A DNA stretch of 64,000 nt from Sphaerimonospora thailandensis (GTDB taxonomy: Bacteria; Actinomycetota; Actinomycetes; Streptosporangiales; Streptosporangiaceae). The notes under the pieces are model-generated. The model did not search any database. It was not told where the DNA came from and saw nothing but the letters and a program-made list of their open reading frames with translations. Shown piece by piece: positions 16,519 to 24,184 of this stretch (its first letter is position 1; every line of letters starts with the position of its first letter). Both the position numbers and the translations under genes were made by a program. Location: assembly GCF_016863115.1 (NCBI RefSeq), contig NZ_BOOG01000034.1:18792-82791 (forward strand), read 5' to 3'.

Positions 16519-17991
16519 ATGCGGTCGGTGGAACCGGTGGCGGCGAGCACGGTCGCCGCTTTCGATCACGAATGCGATGTCCTGGTCGTCGGGTTCGGCT
16601 GCGCCGGAGCGGCGGCGGCCTTCGAGGCGGCGTCCGCGGGCGCACGGGTGCTGGTGCTGGAGCGCGCGGGCGGGCCGGGCGGCTCGTCGGCGATGTCGGG
16701 AGGCGAGCTCTACCTCGGCGGCGGCACCGCGGTGCAGAAGGCCTGCGGCTTCGACGACACGCCCGACGACATGTTCACCTATCTGAAGGCGGCACTGGGC
16801 CCGCACGCCGACGAGGAGAAACTGCGCCTCTACTGCGACGGCAGCGTCGAGCATTTCGAGTGGTTCCGCGACCGCGGTCTCACGTTCAACGAGAGCATGT
16901 ACGACGCGCCGAGCTGGATGCCGCCCACGCAGGACGGCCTGATGTGGCTGGGTGAGAACGCCTGGCCGTACGACACGGTCGCCCGGCCGGCCCCGCGCGG
17001 TCACCGGCCCGCCACCGAAAGCTTCGGCGGCTGGATGATCATGGACAAGCTGGTCGCGGCCGCCAAGGCCGCCGGCGCGGCCTGCCACACCGACACCCGC
17101 GCCGCCAATCTGGTGGTCGACGACGCCGGCCGGGTGGTGGGGGTCGTGGCCCGGCAGTACGGCGAGACGGTGACCTACCGGGCACACCGCGGGGTGATCC
17201 TCACCACCGGCGGGTTCGTGGACAACGAGGAGATGCTCGCCCAGCACGCTCCGGCGCTGCTCGGCCACGGCAAGGTCAGCGACGGACTCGACGACGGCGA
17301 CGGCATCCAGATGGCGGCCGCGATCGGGGCCGCGACCCGGCGGATGGCGGTCGTGCAGATCGCGATGTCGGCCCTGCCCGCGATGCTGGTGCGCGGCATG
17401 CTCGTCAACGCCCTCGGGCAGCGGTTCATCAACGAGGACGTCTATCCCGGCCTGTTCAGCGTCGCCGCGCTGCAGCACCAGCCGGGGCCGTACTGGGCGA
17501 TCGTCGACGAGGAGGGGTACGAGGACATCCCCGCGCGGGACCTGTGGGGGGTGCGTCCCACGTTCGTCGCCGAGACGCTCGCGGAGCTGGAGCAGGAGCT
17601 CGGCATGCCGGCCGGCGCCCTCGAAACGACGGTCGTCACCTACAACCGTCACGCGGAGCGGGGCGAGGACCCCTACTTCCACAAGGCCGCGAAGTGGCTC
17701 AGGCCGCTCAGGGCGCCGTTCGCGGCGGTCGACCCGCGCCTGGGGTTCAACCCCGGCGACCGGGAGAGCGCCGGTGCCGGGAGCGGCGCCTCCGGCTTCA
17801 CCCTCGGTGGTCTGCACACCACCGTCGACGGGGTCGTGCTGAACAACTCGGGGCAGCCGATCCCGGGTCTGTACGCCGCGGGCCGGGCCGCCTCCGGCAT
17901 CCACGGCGAGGGCTACATCAGCGGGACCTCGCTCGGCGACGGCACGTTCTTCGGCCGCCGAGCCGGCCTGGCAGCGGCCGCCGACGCGTGA
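16519..17991 (+). CDS. 3-ketosteroid delta4-(5alpha)-dehydrogenase-like flavoprotein
   Basis: A 490-residue FAD flavoprotein from the ATG at 16519, which follows GGGGCGGG; an in-frame ATG at 16504 overlaps the hsaC stop. The FAD motif CDVLVVGFGCAGAAAA is near residues 21-36, and PGGSSAMSGGELYLGGGT follows. The C-terminus GLYAAGRAASGIHGEGYIS, then GTSLGDGTFFGRRAG, resembles the Kst4D (TesI-type) enzymes of Rhodococcus more than classical KstD, which ends in the NxYxGxGxTIGP motif. Kst4D introduces the 4,5 double bond in 5-alpha-3-ketosteroids. Pairing with hsaC in one operon supports a steroid substrate. The exact reaction is an inference. Confidence 0.75.
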   Translation: MRSVEPVAASTVAAFDHECDVLVVGFGCAGAAAAFEAASAGARVLVLERAGGPGGSSAMSGGELYLGGGTAVQKACGFDDTPDDMFTYLKAALGPHADEEKLRLYCDGSVEHFEWFRDRGLTFNESMYDAPSWMPPTQDGLMWLGENAWPYDTVARPAPRGHRPATESFGGWMIMDKLVAAAKAAGAACHTDTRAANLVVDDAGRVVGVVARQYGETVTYRAHRGVILTTGGFVDNEEMLAQHAPALLGHGKVSDGLDDGDGIQMAAAIGAATRRMAVVQIAMSALPAMLVRGMLVNALGQRFINEDVYPGLFSVAALQHQPGPYWAIVDEEGYEDIPARDLWGVRPTFVAETLAELEQELGMPAGALETTVVTYNRHAERGEDPYFHKAAKWLRPLRAPFAAVDPRLGFNPGDRESAGAGSGASGFTLGGLHTTVDGVVLNNSGQPIPGLYAAGRAASGIHGEGYISGTSLGDGTFFGRRAGLAAAADA

Positions 17992-18073
17992 ACCGTCCGT
18001 CGTGCGTGCCCTGCTCCACCATCCGGCCGCCCCTCATCACGATGATGGGGGACGGCCGGTCACAGGCCGTGAC

Positions 18074-18337
18074 ATGGCTGAGGAGGTTTTCGCCGAGGAG
18101 TTGCCCTGGCTCAAGTGGCTACCCGCCGAGGCCAGGTCCGAATGTGTGACGGAACTGCTCGACCACCTGCTCGCCGGGGCTGAGACCGGGCTGCTGGTTC
18201 CGTTCGCCCGTGTCCTGCGCGAATGGATGTCGACCGCCGAGATCTACCGGAATGCGGGCCAGTGCTCCGGCGTTCACGCCGGGGGTGAAGGCCCGCGCGG
18301 GAGTGCCCTCTGGGGCGCGAGCGTGCCTGAACGGTAA
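18074..18337 (+). pseudogene. Truncated toxin-antitoxin accessory/antitoxin gene
   Basis: An 87-residue frame whose first 57 residues (PWLKWLPAEARSECVTELLDH, then FARVLREWMSTAEIY) resemble small actinobacterial proteins encoded directly upstream of RelE/ParE toxins. The resemblance stops after STAEIYRNAG, and the remaining 30 residues look random. A RelE-like C-terminal fragment lies 330 bases downstream, so the original module appears to have been split by an insertion. The family match is from memory and moderate. Confidence 0.4.
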
Positions 18338-18376
18338 ACAGCTTGAGGCAGCCCAACCACGTACGGTAGGTTTTCC

Positions 18377-18560
18377 GTGCTCGGCGATAATAACCAAACC
18401 ACCGAGCGTGCTCGGAACGCCGCAGGAACTGCGGTGTCAGCGCGTGGAGCCTTCGCCGTTAGGGGGGCTGTGAAGCGCGAACCCCCGCACCTCGGTGACG
18501 GGAAGAATCTTCAGCATTCATGCTGGAGAGGAGTTCAATCAGATCCTGAGCTCGCTCGCC
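18377..18560 (+). pseudogene. IS605-type TnpB C-terminal remnant
   Basis: The frame includes ERARNAAGTAVSARGAF and then VKREPPHLGDGKNLQHSC. This resembles the variable C-terminal tail of IS605/IS200-family OrfB (TnpB) proteins, where RNAAGTAVS and KREPP..LGD strings are common. No zinc finger or catalytic residues remain. It sits between two halves of a toxin-antitoxin module, consistent with an old insertion reduced to its right end. Confidence 0.4.
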
Positions 18561-18664
18561 GGCTGAGAGGGCCGTTCGACACCACCCATGCCGTGGACGC
18601 GCCCAGGCCGGGCGTCGATGAGTGACAGGCTGGGCCGCGCTGTTGTCGCAGGTGCCCGAGAACC

Positions 18665-18769
18665 GGAGGCGGTCGGATCTGGTATGCGATCGATGATGAT
18701 CAGCGCATTGTCTGGATCACGCAGGCGGGGACCGGCCACCCTGGGCAGACCGACAAACGCAGGCGCTGA
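18665..18769 (+). pseudogene. RelE/ParE-type toxin C-terminal fragment
   Basis: The frame reads GGRIWYAIDDDQRIVWITQ, followed by AGTGHPGQTDKRRR and a stop at 18767-18769. This matches the last two strands of RelE/ParE toxins (R-x-x-Y-x-I-D-D, then V-x-I-x-x-A-G-x-G-H-P). No N-terminal half or start codon is present, so it cannot encode an active toxin. Confidence 0.5.
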
Positions 18770-18877
18770 TTGACGTCGTTCTTCCAGGCATGCGGTTGAC
18801 GGGGTGGGGGAATCCGCGAGTGGCGGGGGTGCGGGAACTGGTCGCCGCGATCGGCCGCCACTCGCGGGCCTGAGGAT

Positions 18878-19675
18878 TTACTTCGCCGCCGGAGGAAGCA
18901 TGCGCTTCATGGCTTCGTGGGCGCCGCGGACCAGTTCGGCGCGGGGGAAGCCGCTGCGCTTCTCGGCGGTCCTCTGGTTGCCGCCGGCGACCCAGACCGG
19001 GCCGTCGGCCAGATGCGCCAGACCCTCGCGGGCGACGTCGTCCGGCTCTGCGACGTTGAGGCCCGGGAGGTCCATCCGCAGCCCGGCCCGCTCCATCGCC
19101 GGGGTGCGGGTGACGCCCAGGACCAGCTCCAGCACGTGCACACCGTGCTCGCCGAGCTCCAGCCACAGGCCCTCGGTGAAGACCCGGATGAACGCCTTGG
19201 CCGCCGAATAGACGGTGATCTGCGGCTGGCCCAGGTAACCGGACAGCGAGCCGACCAGCATGATCCCGCCACGCCGGCGCTCCTTCATCAGCGCGCCGAA
19301 GTGGTGGGTCAGGGCGAGCTGGGCCGTGATGTTGAGGTCGATCACGCCCCGCACCCGGTCCAGGTCGCCGGTGACGAACTCGTGGCCGTAGGTGTTCGCC
19401 CCCGCATTGAAGATCATCAGGCCGACTTCGAGATCGTCGGTCGTCGACCGGACGGCCTTCAGCGCACCGGGGTCGATCAGATCCAGCTCCAAGGTGCGCA
19501 CCTCGACGCCCTTCGCCCGGACCCGCTCGGCGGTCTCCGCCAGCGGTCCGGGTTTGCGGGCGATGAGCACGAGGTTGATCCCGGCGTCGGCGAGCTGTTC
19601 GGCGAACGACGCGCCCACACCTTCGGAACCGCCGGCGATCACGGCCCAGGGGCCGTACACATCCTTGTCGATCAT
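18878..19675 (-). CDS. SDR family oxidoreductase
   Basis: A 265-residue short-chain dehydrogenase. The cofactor motif AGGSEGVGASFAE (about residues 14-26) replaces the usual TGxxxGIG but keeps the spacing; NAGANTYG and the Ser...Tyr-x-x-x-Lys triad (GSLSGYLG, VYSAAK) are present. It is the last gene of the kshA-CxxC protein-SDR operon, its start overlapping the preceding gene by 4 bases. A hydroxysteroid dehydrogenase role fits the context. The substrate position cannot be read from sequence. Confidence 0.85.
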   Translation of the reverse strand: MIDKDVYGPWAVIAGGSEGVGASFAEQLADAGINLVLIARKPGPLAETAERVRAKGVEVRTLELDLIDPGALKAVRSTTDDLEVGLMIFNAGANTYGHEFVTGDLDRVRGVIDLNITAQLALTHHFGALMKERRRGGIMLVGSLSGYLGQPQITVYSAAKAFIRVFTEGLWLELGEHGVHVLELVLGVTRTPAMERAGLRMDLPGLNVAEPDDVAREGLAHLADGPVWVAGGNQRTAEKRSGFPRAELVRGAHEAMKRMLPPAAK

Positions 19676-19962
19676 TGGCTCTCTTCGTGTTCGTATAGAT
19701 CATCCGGCACGGTGACGACGCCGTCGAGGGCCGCCTGCGCGATCGTCTCGCTCAGTGCCGTGCAGCCCAGGAAGACGTCGCCGCAGGCGCCGCCGCCGGT
19801 GGCGCGCCGCTCCAGGCAGGCGTTCGTCGCATCCTCGTCCCACTGGATGCTGGTCTGCTGCCAGCTCGCCTTGCGCACCTGCACGGCGGCGCCGCACTGG
19901 CGGCACGCCAACGATTGCATCGGCGCGCCGTCCAGCAGGCGGTTGTCCGTACGGATCGTCAT
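19672..19962 (-). CDS. Small CxxC protein encoded with KshA
   Basis: A 96-residue protein. The ATG at 19962 overlaps the kshA stop (ATGA), and its own stop overlaps the following SDR start, so the three genes are tightly coupled. A CRQCG pair lies at residues 20-23 and two further cysteines (ACGDVF, LGCTA) follow near 59-66, which could bind zinc or act in redox. The sequence also has a short acidic C-terminus (DDLYEHEESQ). I do not recognise the family. The coupling suggests a partner or maturation factor of the Rieske oxygenase KshA. Confidence 0.75.
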   Translation of the reverse strand: MTIRTDNRLLDGAPMQSLACRQCGAAVQVRKASWQQTSIQWDEDATNACLERRATGGGACGDVFLGCTALSETIAQAALDGVVTVPDDLYEHEESQ

Positions 19963-21110
19963 GCGGGCTGGCCTTCCGCGGCGCGGCGGGCGAGGTTCTG
20001 CTCGACCTCCTTCTTCCACGCCTCGATCGGCCGGGAGGTGTCGAGCTCGAACTCGAAGCGCTCCACCATCTCCGGCGTGACGTCGGCGACGTCGACGTAG
20101 AACTGCTCGTACCAGCGGCGGAGCTGGTAGACCGGGCCGTCCTCCTCGCACAGCAGGGGGTTGTCGATCCGGGTCTTGTTCCTCCAGATCTCGACGTCCT
20201 GGTTGAAGCCGCTGAGGATGTACTTGCTCATGGTCCGGGCCATCTCGTCGGCCGCCTCACCCGGGAACTTCTCGCTCCGCTCCACGATGATGCCGGAGTG
20301 CAGCACGAACGAGTTCGCGTCGATCGGGTAGTGGCAGTTGAGCAGGACCGCCTGGACGTCCATGCCCTCGTAGTGGTAGGTCAAGTCGTCGATCATGAAG
20401 GACGGGCCGTAGTACGACGCCACCGAGGTGTTGCCCAGCATCTTCAGCGCGCCGTCCTTGGCGTGCTGCGTCATGTCCGCGCGGGCGGTGCCGTTCATGT
20501 ACTGCGTGGCCACGTGCCCCTCGAAGACGTTCTTGAAGAACGTCGGGAACGAGTTGTGGACGTAGAAGAAGTGCGCCATGTCGACGACGTTGTCGATGAC
20601 CTCACGGCAGTTGGTGTGGACGACGGTCTCGTTCCAGACCCAGTCGGTCCAGCCGTCGCTGGTCGCGCCCTCGATGCGGGGGATCGTCACCTCGGCCGGC
20701 GGCGGGTTGCCCTCGGGGTCGTTCCAGAGGAACAGCATGCCGTCCTGGTCCAGCGTCGGCCAGGCGGCGGTGCGGGCACGCCGCGGGACCCGCCGGGAGT
20801 AGGGGATCTCCGTGCAGCGGCCGTCGCCGCCCCAGCGCCAGTCGTGGAACGGGCAGGCGATCTCGTTGCCCTTGATCGTGCCCTGGGAAAGGTCCCCGCC
20901 CATGTGCCTGCAGTAGGCGTCGAGCACGTTCAGCTTGCCGTCGCCGCTCTGGAAGACGACGAGCTTCTGGCCGAAGGCGCGGACGGTGTGCGGCTTGCCG
21001 TCCTTGAACTTCTCGGACAGGCCGAGGCAGTGCCACCCGCGGGCGAATCGCGTCGGGACCGCTTCCGCTTCGATCGTACGGACCTCGTCGTTGTCCACCT
21101 CGACAGTCAC
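19959..21110 (-). CDS. kshA: 3-ketosteroid 9-alpha-hydroxylase oxygenase (KshA)
   Basis: A Rieske oxygenase of 383 residues. The GTG at 21110 is chosen because GAAGGGATGG precedes it and because it places the Rieske ligands at Cys67, His69, Cys86 and His89, as in characterised KshA proteins; the open frame extends 65 codons further without support. The catalytic iron region NVVDMAHFFYVH supplies Asn174, Asp177, His180 and His185. KshA with KshB hydroxylates C9 of 3-keto-1,4-diene steroids, which triggers ring B opening. It is divergent from hsaA with a putative IclR-type operator between them. Confidence 0.94.
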   Translation of the reverse strand: MTVEVDNDEVRTIEAEAVPTRFARGWHCLGLSEKFKDGKPHTVRAFGQKLVVFQSGDGKLNVLDAYCRHMGGDLSQGTIKGNEIACPFHDWRWGGDGRCTEIPYSRRVPRRARTAAWPTLDQDGMLFLWNDPEGNPPPAEVTIPRIEGATSDGWTDWVWNETVVHTNCREVIDNVVDMAHFFYVHNSFPTFFKNVFEGHVATQYMNGTARADMTQHAKDGALKMLGNTSVASYYGPSFMIDDLTYHYEGMDVQAVLLNCHYPIDANSFVLHSGIIVERSEKFPGEAADEMARTMSKYILSGFNQDVEIWRNKTRIDNPLLCEEDGPVYQLRRWYEQFYVDVADVTPEMVERFEFELDTSRPIEAWKKEVEQNLARRAAEGQPA

Positions 21111-21187
21111 GTTGACCCATCCCTTCAGGAGGTCGGTTCTCTCAACGTGCAAAAGTAGGTCCGTGCGCTCACCCCCCGCGAAGGTAA

Positions 21188-21203
21188 TCCCATTGGGCGG
21201 GAT
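21188..21203. promoter_or_regulatory. Putative IclR-type operator, site 5
   Basis: TCCCATTGGGCGGGAT matches the 16-bp pattern and lies midway between the divergent kshA and hsaA starts. The palindrome GTCCGGAC also occurs twice nearby, around 21205 and 21253, without a clear role. Confidence 0.5.
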
Positions 21204-21285
21204 GGTCCGGACATGCGGATATCGGCGCGACGCACCATCATGGACGTCATCTGTCCGGACGAGCGCGACACGGAGAAACCCCACC

Positions 21286-22464
21286 ATGAGCAACGAGGCG
21301 AGCAACGAGGTCCTGGATTCGGTCCGTGCGCTGCTGCCGAAGATCGCCGAGCGGGCCGGGTCGACCGACGAGAACCGGCGGGTTCCGGCGGAGACGATTC
21401 AGGAGCTCGTCGCGGCGGGGTTCTTCCGGATGCTGCAGCCCAAGAGGTACGGCGGAGCCGAGAACGAGCCGGTGGCGTTCTTCGCGGCGGTCCGCGACAT
21501 CTCGGGCGCGTGCGGCTCCACCGGCTGGGTGGCCTCGGTGCTCGGCGTGCACCCCTGGCACGTCGGCCTGTTCGCCGAGGCGGCGCAGGACGAGGTCTGG
21601 CGGGAGAACCCCGACGCGCTGATCTCCTCGTCGTACTCTCCGGTCGGGCGGCTAACCCCGGTGGAGGGCGGATTCGAGCTGTCGGGCCGGTGGAGGTTCT
21701 CCTCCGGCTGCGAGCACGCGTCGTGGGCCCTGCTGGGCGCACTGATCGTCGGTGCGCAGGGCAAGCCGGTGGACTTCATCACCGTGCTGGTCCCCCGCCG
21801 CGACTACCGGATCGAGGACGTCTGGGACGTCATCGGGCTGCGCGGCACGGCCAGCAACGACATCGTCGTCGACCGGGCGTTCGTCCCCCAGCACCGCACG
21901 ATGCGCAACTACGAGCAGGCGCAGTTGCGCGGCCCCGGCCAGAAGGTGAACACCGGGCCCCTCTACCGCATGCCGTTCGGCACGGTGTTCACGAGCGCGA
22001 TCACCGCGCCCGTGATCGGCGCGGTGGCCGGGTGCTACCGGTCCTATATCAGCGCGATGCGCGACAGGGTCCGGCTCAGCCTCGGCGGCGGCCGGTTCGC
22101 CGAGGACCAGTTCGCCCAGGTGGCGGTGGCGCGGGCCGCTTCGGAGATCGACGCGGCGATGCTGCAGATGGACCGCAACGTGCGTGAGATCTATGAATGC
22201 GCGGTCAGGGGCGAGCAGATTCCGATGGAGCTGCGGCTGCGCGCCCGCAGGGACCAGGTCCGCGGCACCGAGCGGGCGCTGGAGGCGATCGACATCCTGT
22301 TCAAGACGGCCGGCGGCAACTCGCTCGGGCGCGGCAATCCGATCGAGCGGGCCTGGCGCGACGCCCACGCCGGCAGCGTCCATGTGGCCAACGACGTCGA
22401 ACGGGCCCTGGCCATGTACGGCAAGGGCGCGTTCGGTCTCAAGGTCGAGGACAACCTGGTCTGA
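21286..22464 (+). CDS. hsaA: 3-HSA 4-hydroxylase oxygenase (HsaA)
   Basis: A flavin-dependent monooxygenase of 392 residues with the acyl-CoA dehydrogenase fold. GFFRMLQPKRYGGAE, CGSTGWVASVLGVHPWHV, SGCEHASWALLG and VIGLRGTASNDIVVD match HsaA closely, and the C-terminus RDAHAGSVHVANDVERA is shared with mycobacterial HsaA. It uses reduced flavin from HsaB to hydroxylate ring A of 3-HSA at C4. The paralogue at 9790-10974 lacks this exact C-terminal pattern. It is divergent from kshA, pairing two oxygenases under one promoter region. Confidence 0.9.
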   Translation: MSNEASNEVLDSVRALLPKIAERAGSTDENRRVPAETIQELVAAGFFRMLQPKRYGGAENEPVAFFAAVRDISGACGSTGWVASVLGVHPWHVGLFAEAAQDEVWRENPDALISSSYSPVGRLTPVEGGFELSGRWRFSSGCEHASWALLGALIVGAQGKPVDFITVLVPRRDYRIEDVWDVIGLRGTASNDIVVDRAFVPQHRTMRNYEQAQLRGPGQKVNTGPLYRMPFGTVFTSAITAPVIGAVAGCYRSYISAMRDRVRLSLGGGRFAEDQFAQVAVARAASEIDAAMLQMDRNVREIYECAVRGEQIPMELRLRARRDQVRGTERALEAIDILFKTAGGNSLGRGNPIERAWRDAHAGSVHVANDVERALAMYGKGAFGLKVEDNLV

Positions 22465-22488
22465 CGATCACGGTGATCGGCAGGTGGT

Positions 22489-22519
22489 GACCGTGGCGGC
22501 CGGGAGGGCGGCCACGGTC
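22489..22519 (+). terminator. Terminator after hsaA
   Basis: GACCGTGGC (22489-22497) pairs with GCCACGGTC (22511-22519) around a 13-base loop, 25 bases past the hsaA stop. Confidence 0.65.
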
Positions 22520-22603
22520 GGCGCGAGGGCGGTACGTAGGAATTTATCGGGGAATGTCATGACTGACAGGTCTCGCCACCCGCCACATCGCGCGGCTCAT
22601 CTG

Positions 22604-22619
22604 TCCCATTCATCGGTAT
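22604..22619. promoter_or_regulatory. Putative IclR-type operator, site 6
   Basis: TCCCATTCATCGGTAT matches the shared pattern at most positions and lies about 85 bases upstream of the KstR-like regulator gene. It would link the two regulators. Confidence 0.4.
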
Positions 22620-22644
22620 GATCGACGCGGCTGATCATGGCAAT

Positions 22645-22664
22645 GTGATGTGTATTGTCATCAC
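22645..22664. promoter_or_regulatory. Inverted repeat upstream of the KstR-like gene
   Basis: GTGATG (22645-22650) and CATCAC (22659-22664) form an inverted repeat around an 8-base spacer, 38 bases before the regulator start. It overlaps a second repeat, CAAT...ATTG. An autoregulatory operator is plausible. Confidence 0.4.
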
Positions 22665-22702
22665 GAAATCGGGCTGATCGAACAGCAGACCAGGGGGACG
22701 CC

Positions 22703-23311
22703 GTGCCGAGGATCGCGGAGGCCAGGCCGCCGGCCGAACCCAGTTCGCCGGAGCAGCGTGCCCGGCACGTGCGCATTCTTCGGGCCGCCTCGCACATGGC
22801 GGCGGAGCGGGGTCTCGAACGCGTCCAGATGCACGAGGTGGCCAAGGCCGCCGGTGTCGCGATCGGCACGCTGTATCGGTACTTCCCGTCGAAGACCCAT
22901 CTGTTCACCGCGGTCATGGCCGAGCAGGTCGACCGGTTCAGCGAGAGCGCGCCGCGCCCGAGGCCCGGCACGAGCCCGGAGGACGCGGTCGGGGAGTTGC
23001 TGGTGAACGCCAGCAGGCAGTTGCTGCGCCGGCCCGCGCTGGCGACCGCGATGCTCCAGTCGGCGAACGCGGCCAACGCCGCGGCCGTCGCCGACGCCGG
23101 CCGGATCGACAACACCTTCCGTGACGTGGTCCTGCGCACCCTCGGGATCGAGACCCCGACCGCGATGGACGTCACCCTGGTCCGGCTGCTCATGCAGTGC
23201 TGGTACGGCGTGCTGCAGATGAGCCTCAACGGGCGGATGGCCATCTCCGACATGGAGAGCGACGTCAGGCTCGCCTCCCGGCTCCTGCTGGCCCCGCGCT
23301 CGAACGCCTGA
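22703..23311 (+). CDS. TetR family regulator, KstR-like
   Basis: A 202-residue TetR protein from the GTG at 22703, which follows GGGGG; earlier in-frame starts lack a ribosome site. The helix-turn-helix is at about residues 30-65 (VQMHEVAKAAGVAIGTLYRYFPSKTHLF), very like the corresponding part of mycobacterial KstR. The C-terminal helices LLRRPALATAMLQS and LLMQCWYGVLQMSLNGR also follow the KstR pattern. KstR represses cholesterol genes and is released by 3-keto-4-ene steroid-26-oyl-CoA. Here it lies beside hsaA/kshA. Whether it or the IclR protein is the main regulator is open. Confidence 0.82.
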   Translation: MPRIAEARPPAEPSSPEQRARHVRILRAASHMAAERGLERVQMHEVAKAAGVAIGTLYRYFPSKTHLFTAVMAEQVDRFSESAPRPRPGTSPEDAVGELLVNASRQLLRRPALATAMLQSANAANAAAVADAGRIDNTFRDVVLRTLGIETPTAMDVTLVRLLMQCWYGVLQMSLNGRMAISDMESDVRLASRLLLAPRSNA

Positions 23312-23362
23312 CAGCTCGAACATCTGACAGCTCGAACATCTGACAGCTCGAACATCTGAGAG
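23299..23362 (+). repeat. 16-bp x 4 tandem repeat starting at a stop codon
   Basis: Four copies of CTCGAACATCTGACAG-type units cover 23299-23362. The first contains the TGA stop of the KstR-like gene at 23309-23311. TGAs at 23309, 23325, 23341 and 23357 fall in all three frames. Confidence 0.9.
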
Positions 23363-23416
23363 CAGGGGCCGCGGCAGCCTCTGGAGATCTCCCCGCTTCG
23401 GTGCGACCCTGACAGG

Positions 23417-24100
23417 ATGCGCTTACGCCCGATCGCGGTCGCGCTCGCCGCGTGCACCGCCCTGTCCGCCTGCGCGGTCCTGGCCGCCTGTACGGCCTCC
23501 TCGGCGGACCCCGCCGAGGGCGCGAAGAAGCCGGCGGTCGTCCAGCCCGGCGCGCCAGGACAGACGAGCAGGGTGCTGCCGGCCGACCAGGCGCCGGAGG
23601 CCGACGGCGGGGACTACACCGAGGCCGACGTGCGCTTCATGCAGGGAATGATCGAGCATCACGCCCAGGCGCTGCGGATGACGGCCCTGGTGCCCGGCCG
23701 CGGCACGAACGGGGATCTCCCGCTCCTCGCCAGACGGATCGAGATCTCCCAGAAGGACGAGATCGGGCTGATGCGGCGCTGGCTGCGGGCGCGTCTGAAG
23801 GAGGTGCCGAGCGTGGACAGCGCCGGCCACGGCCACCACGGCGGCGGGCTCATGCCGGGGATGCTCACCGAGGAGCAGTTCGCCGAGCTGGACAGGGCCA
23901 CGGGCGCGGAGTTCGACCGGCTCTTCTGCACGTACATGATCCAGCACCACACCGGGGCGCTGCGGATGGTGGAGCGGCTGTTCGCCGACAAGGGGGGCGT
24001 GGAGCCGGAGGTCTACCAGCTCGCCTCGCATATCGACTCCGACCAGCGCATCGAGATCGACCGCATGCGGAAGATCCTTGCCGACCCGGCCTCCCGGTGA
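23417..24100 (+). CDS. DUF305 lipoprotein
   Basis: A 227-residue exported protein. The N-terminus is a lipoprotein signal with a lipobox at VLAAC near residues 21-25. Two DUF305 repeats follow, each with the histidine-rich metal-like motif: MQGMIEHHAQALRMT near residue 75 and YMIQHHTGALRMVE near residue 176. A GHGHHGG stretch joins them. DUF305 proteins are often linked to copper or other metal handling. It has no obvious link to steroids and its stop begins another short tandem repeat. Confidence 0.88.
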   Translation: MRLRPIAVALAACTALSACAVLAACTASSADPAEGAKKPAVVQPGAPGQTSRVLPADQAPEADGGDYTEADVRFMQGMIEHHAQALRMTALVPGRGTNGDLPLLARRIEISQKDEIGLMRRWLRARLKEVPSVDSAGHGHHGGGLMPGMLTEEQFAELDRATGAEFDRLFCTYMIQHHTGALRMVERLFADKGGVEPEVYQLASHIDSDQRIEIDRMRKILADPASR

Positions 24101-24133
24101 CGCTCCCGATGACGCTCCCGATGACGCTCTCGA
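24098..24133 (+). repeat. 12-bp x 3 tandem repeat starting at a stop codon
   Basis: TGACGCTCCCGA is repeated at 24098, 24110 and (one change) 24122. The first TGA is the stop of the DUF305 gene. The 12-base unit keeps the extra stops in the same frame. Confidence 0.88.
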
Positions 24134-24184
24134 TGACCGGGATGCCGCCGTTCCGGTGGGTTCCGTACGGCTAGCGTGCGGAGA

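Noticed and set aside
18337..18877. Short frames of 60-90 codons in the toxin/IS relic region
   Set aside because: Apart from the TnpB-like and RelE-like stretches they show no family resemblance or ribosome sites.
23299..23362. The 16-bp repeats as regulator binding sites (iterons)
   Set aside because: They lie downstream of the regulator gene, begin within its coding end, and resemble other stop-linked duplications of unrelated sequence.
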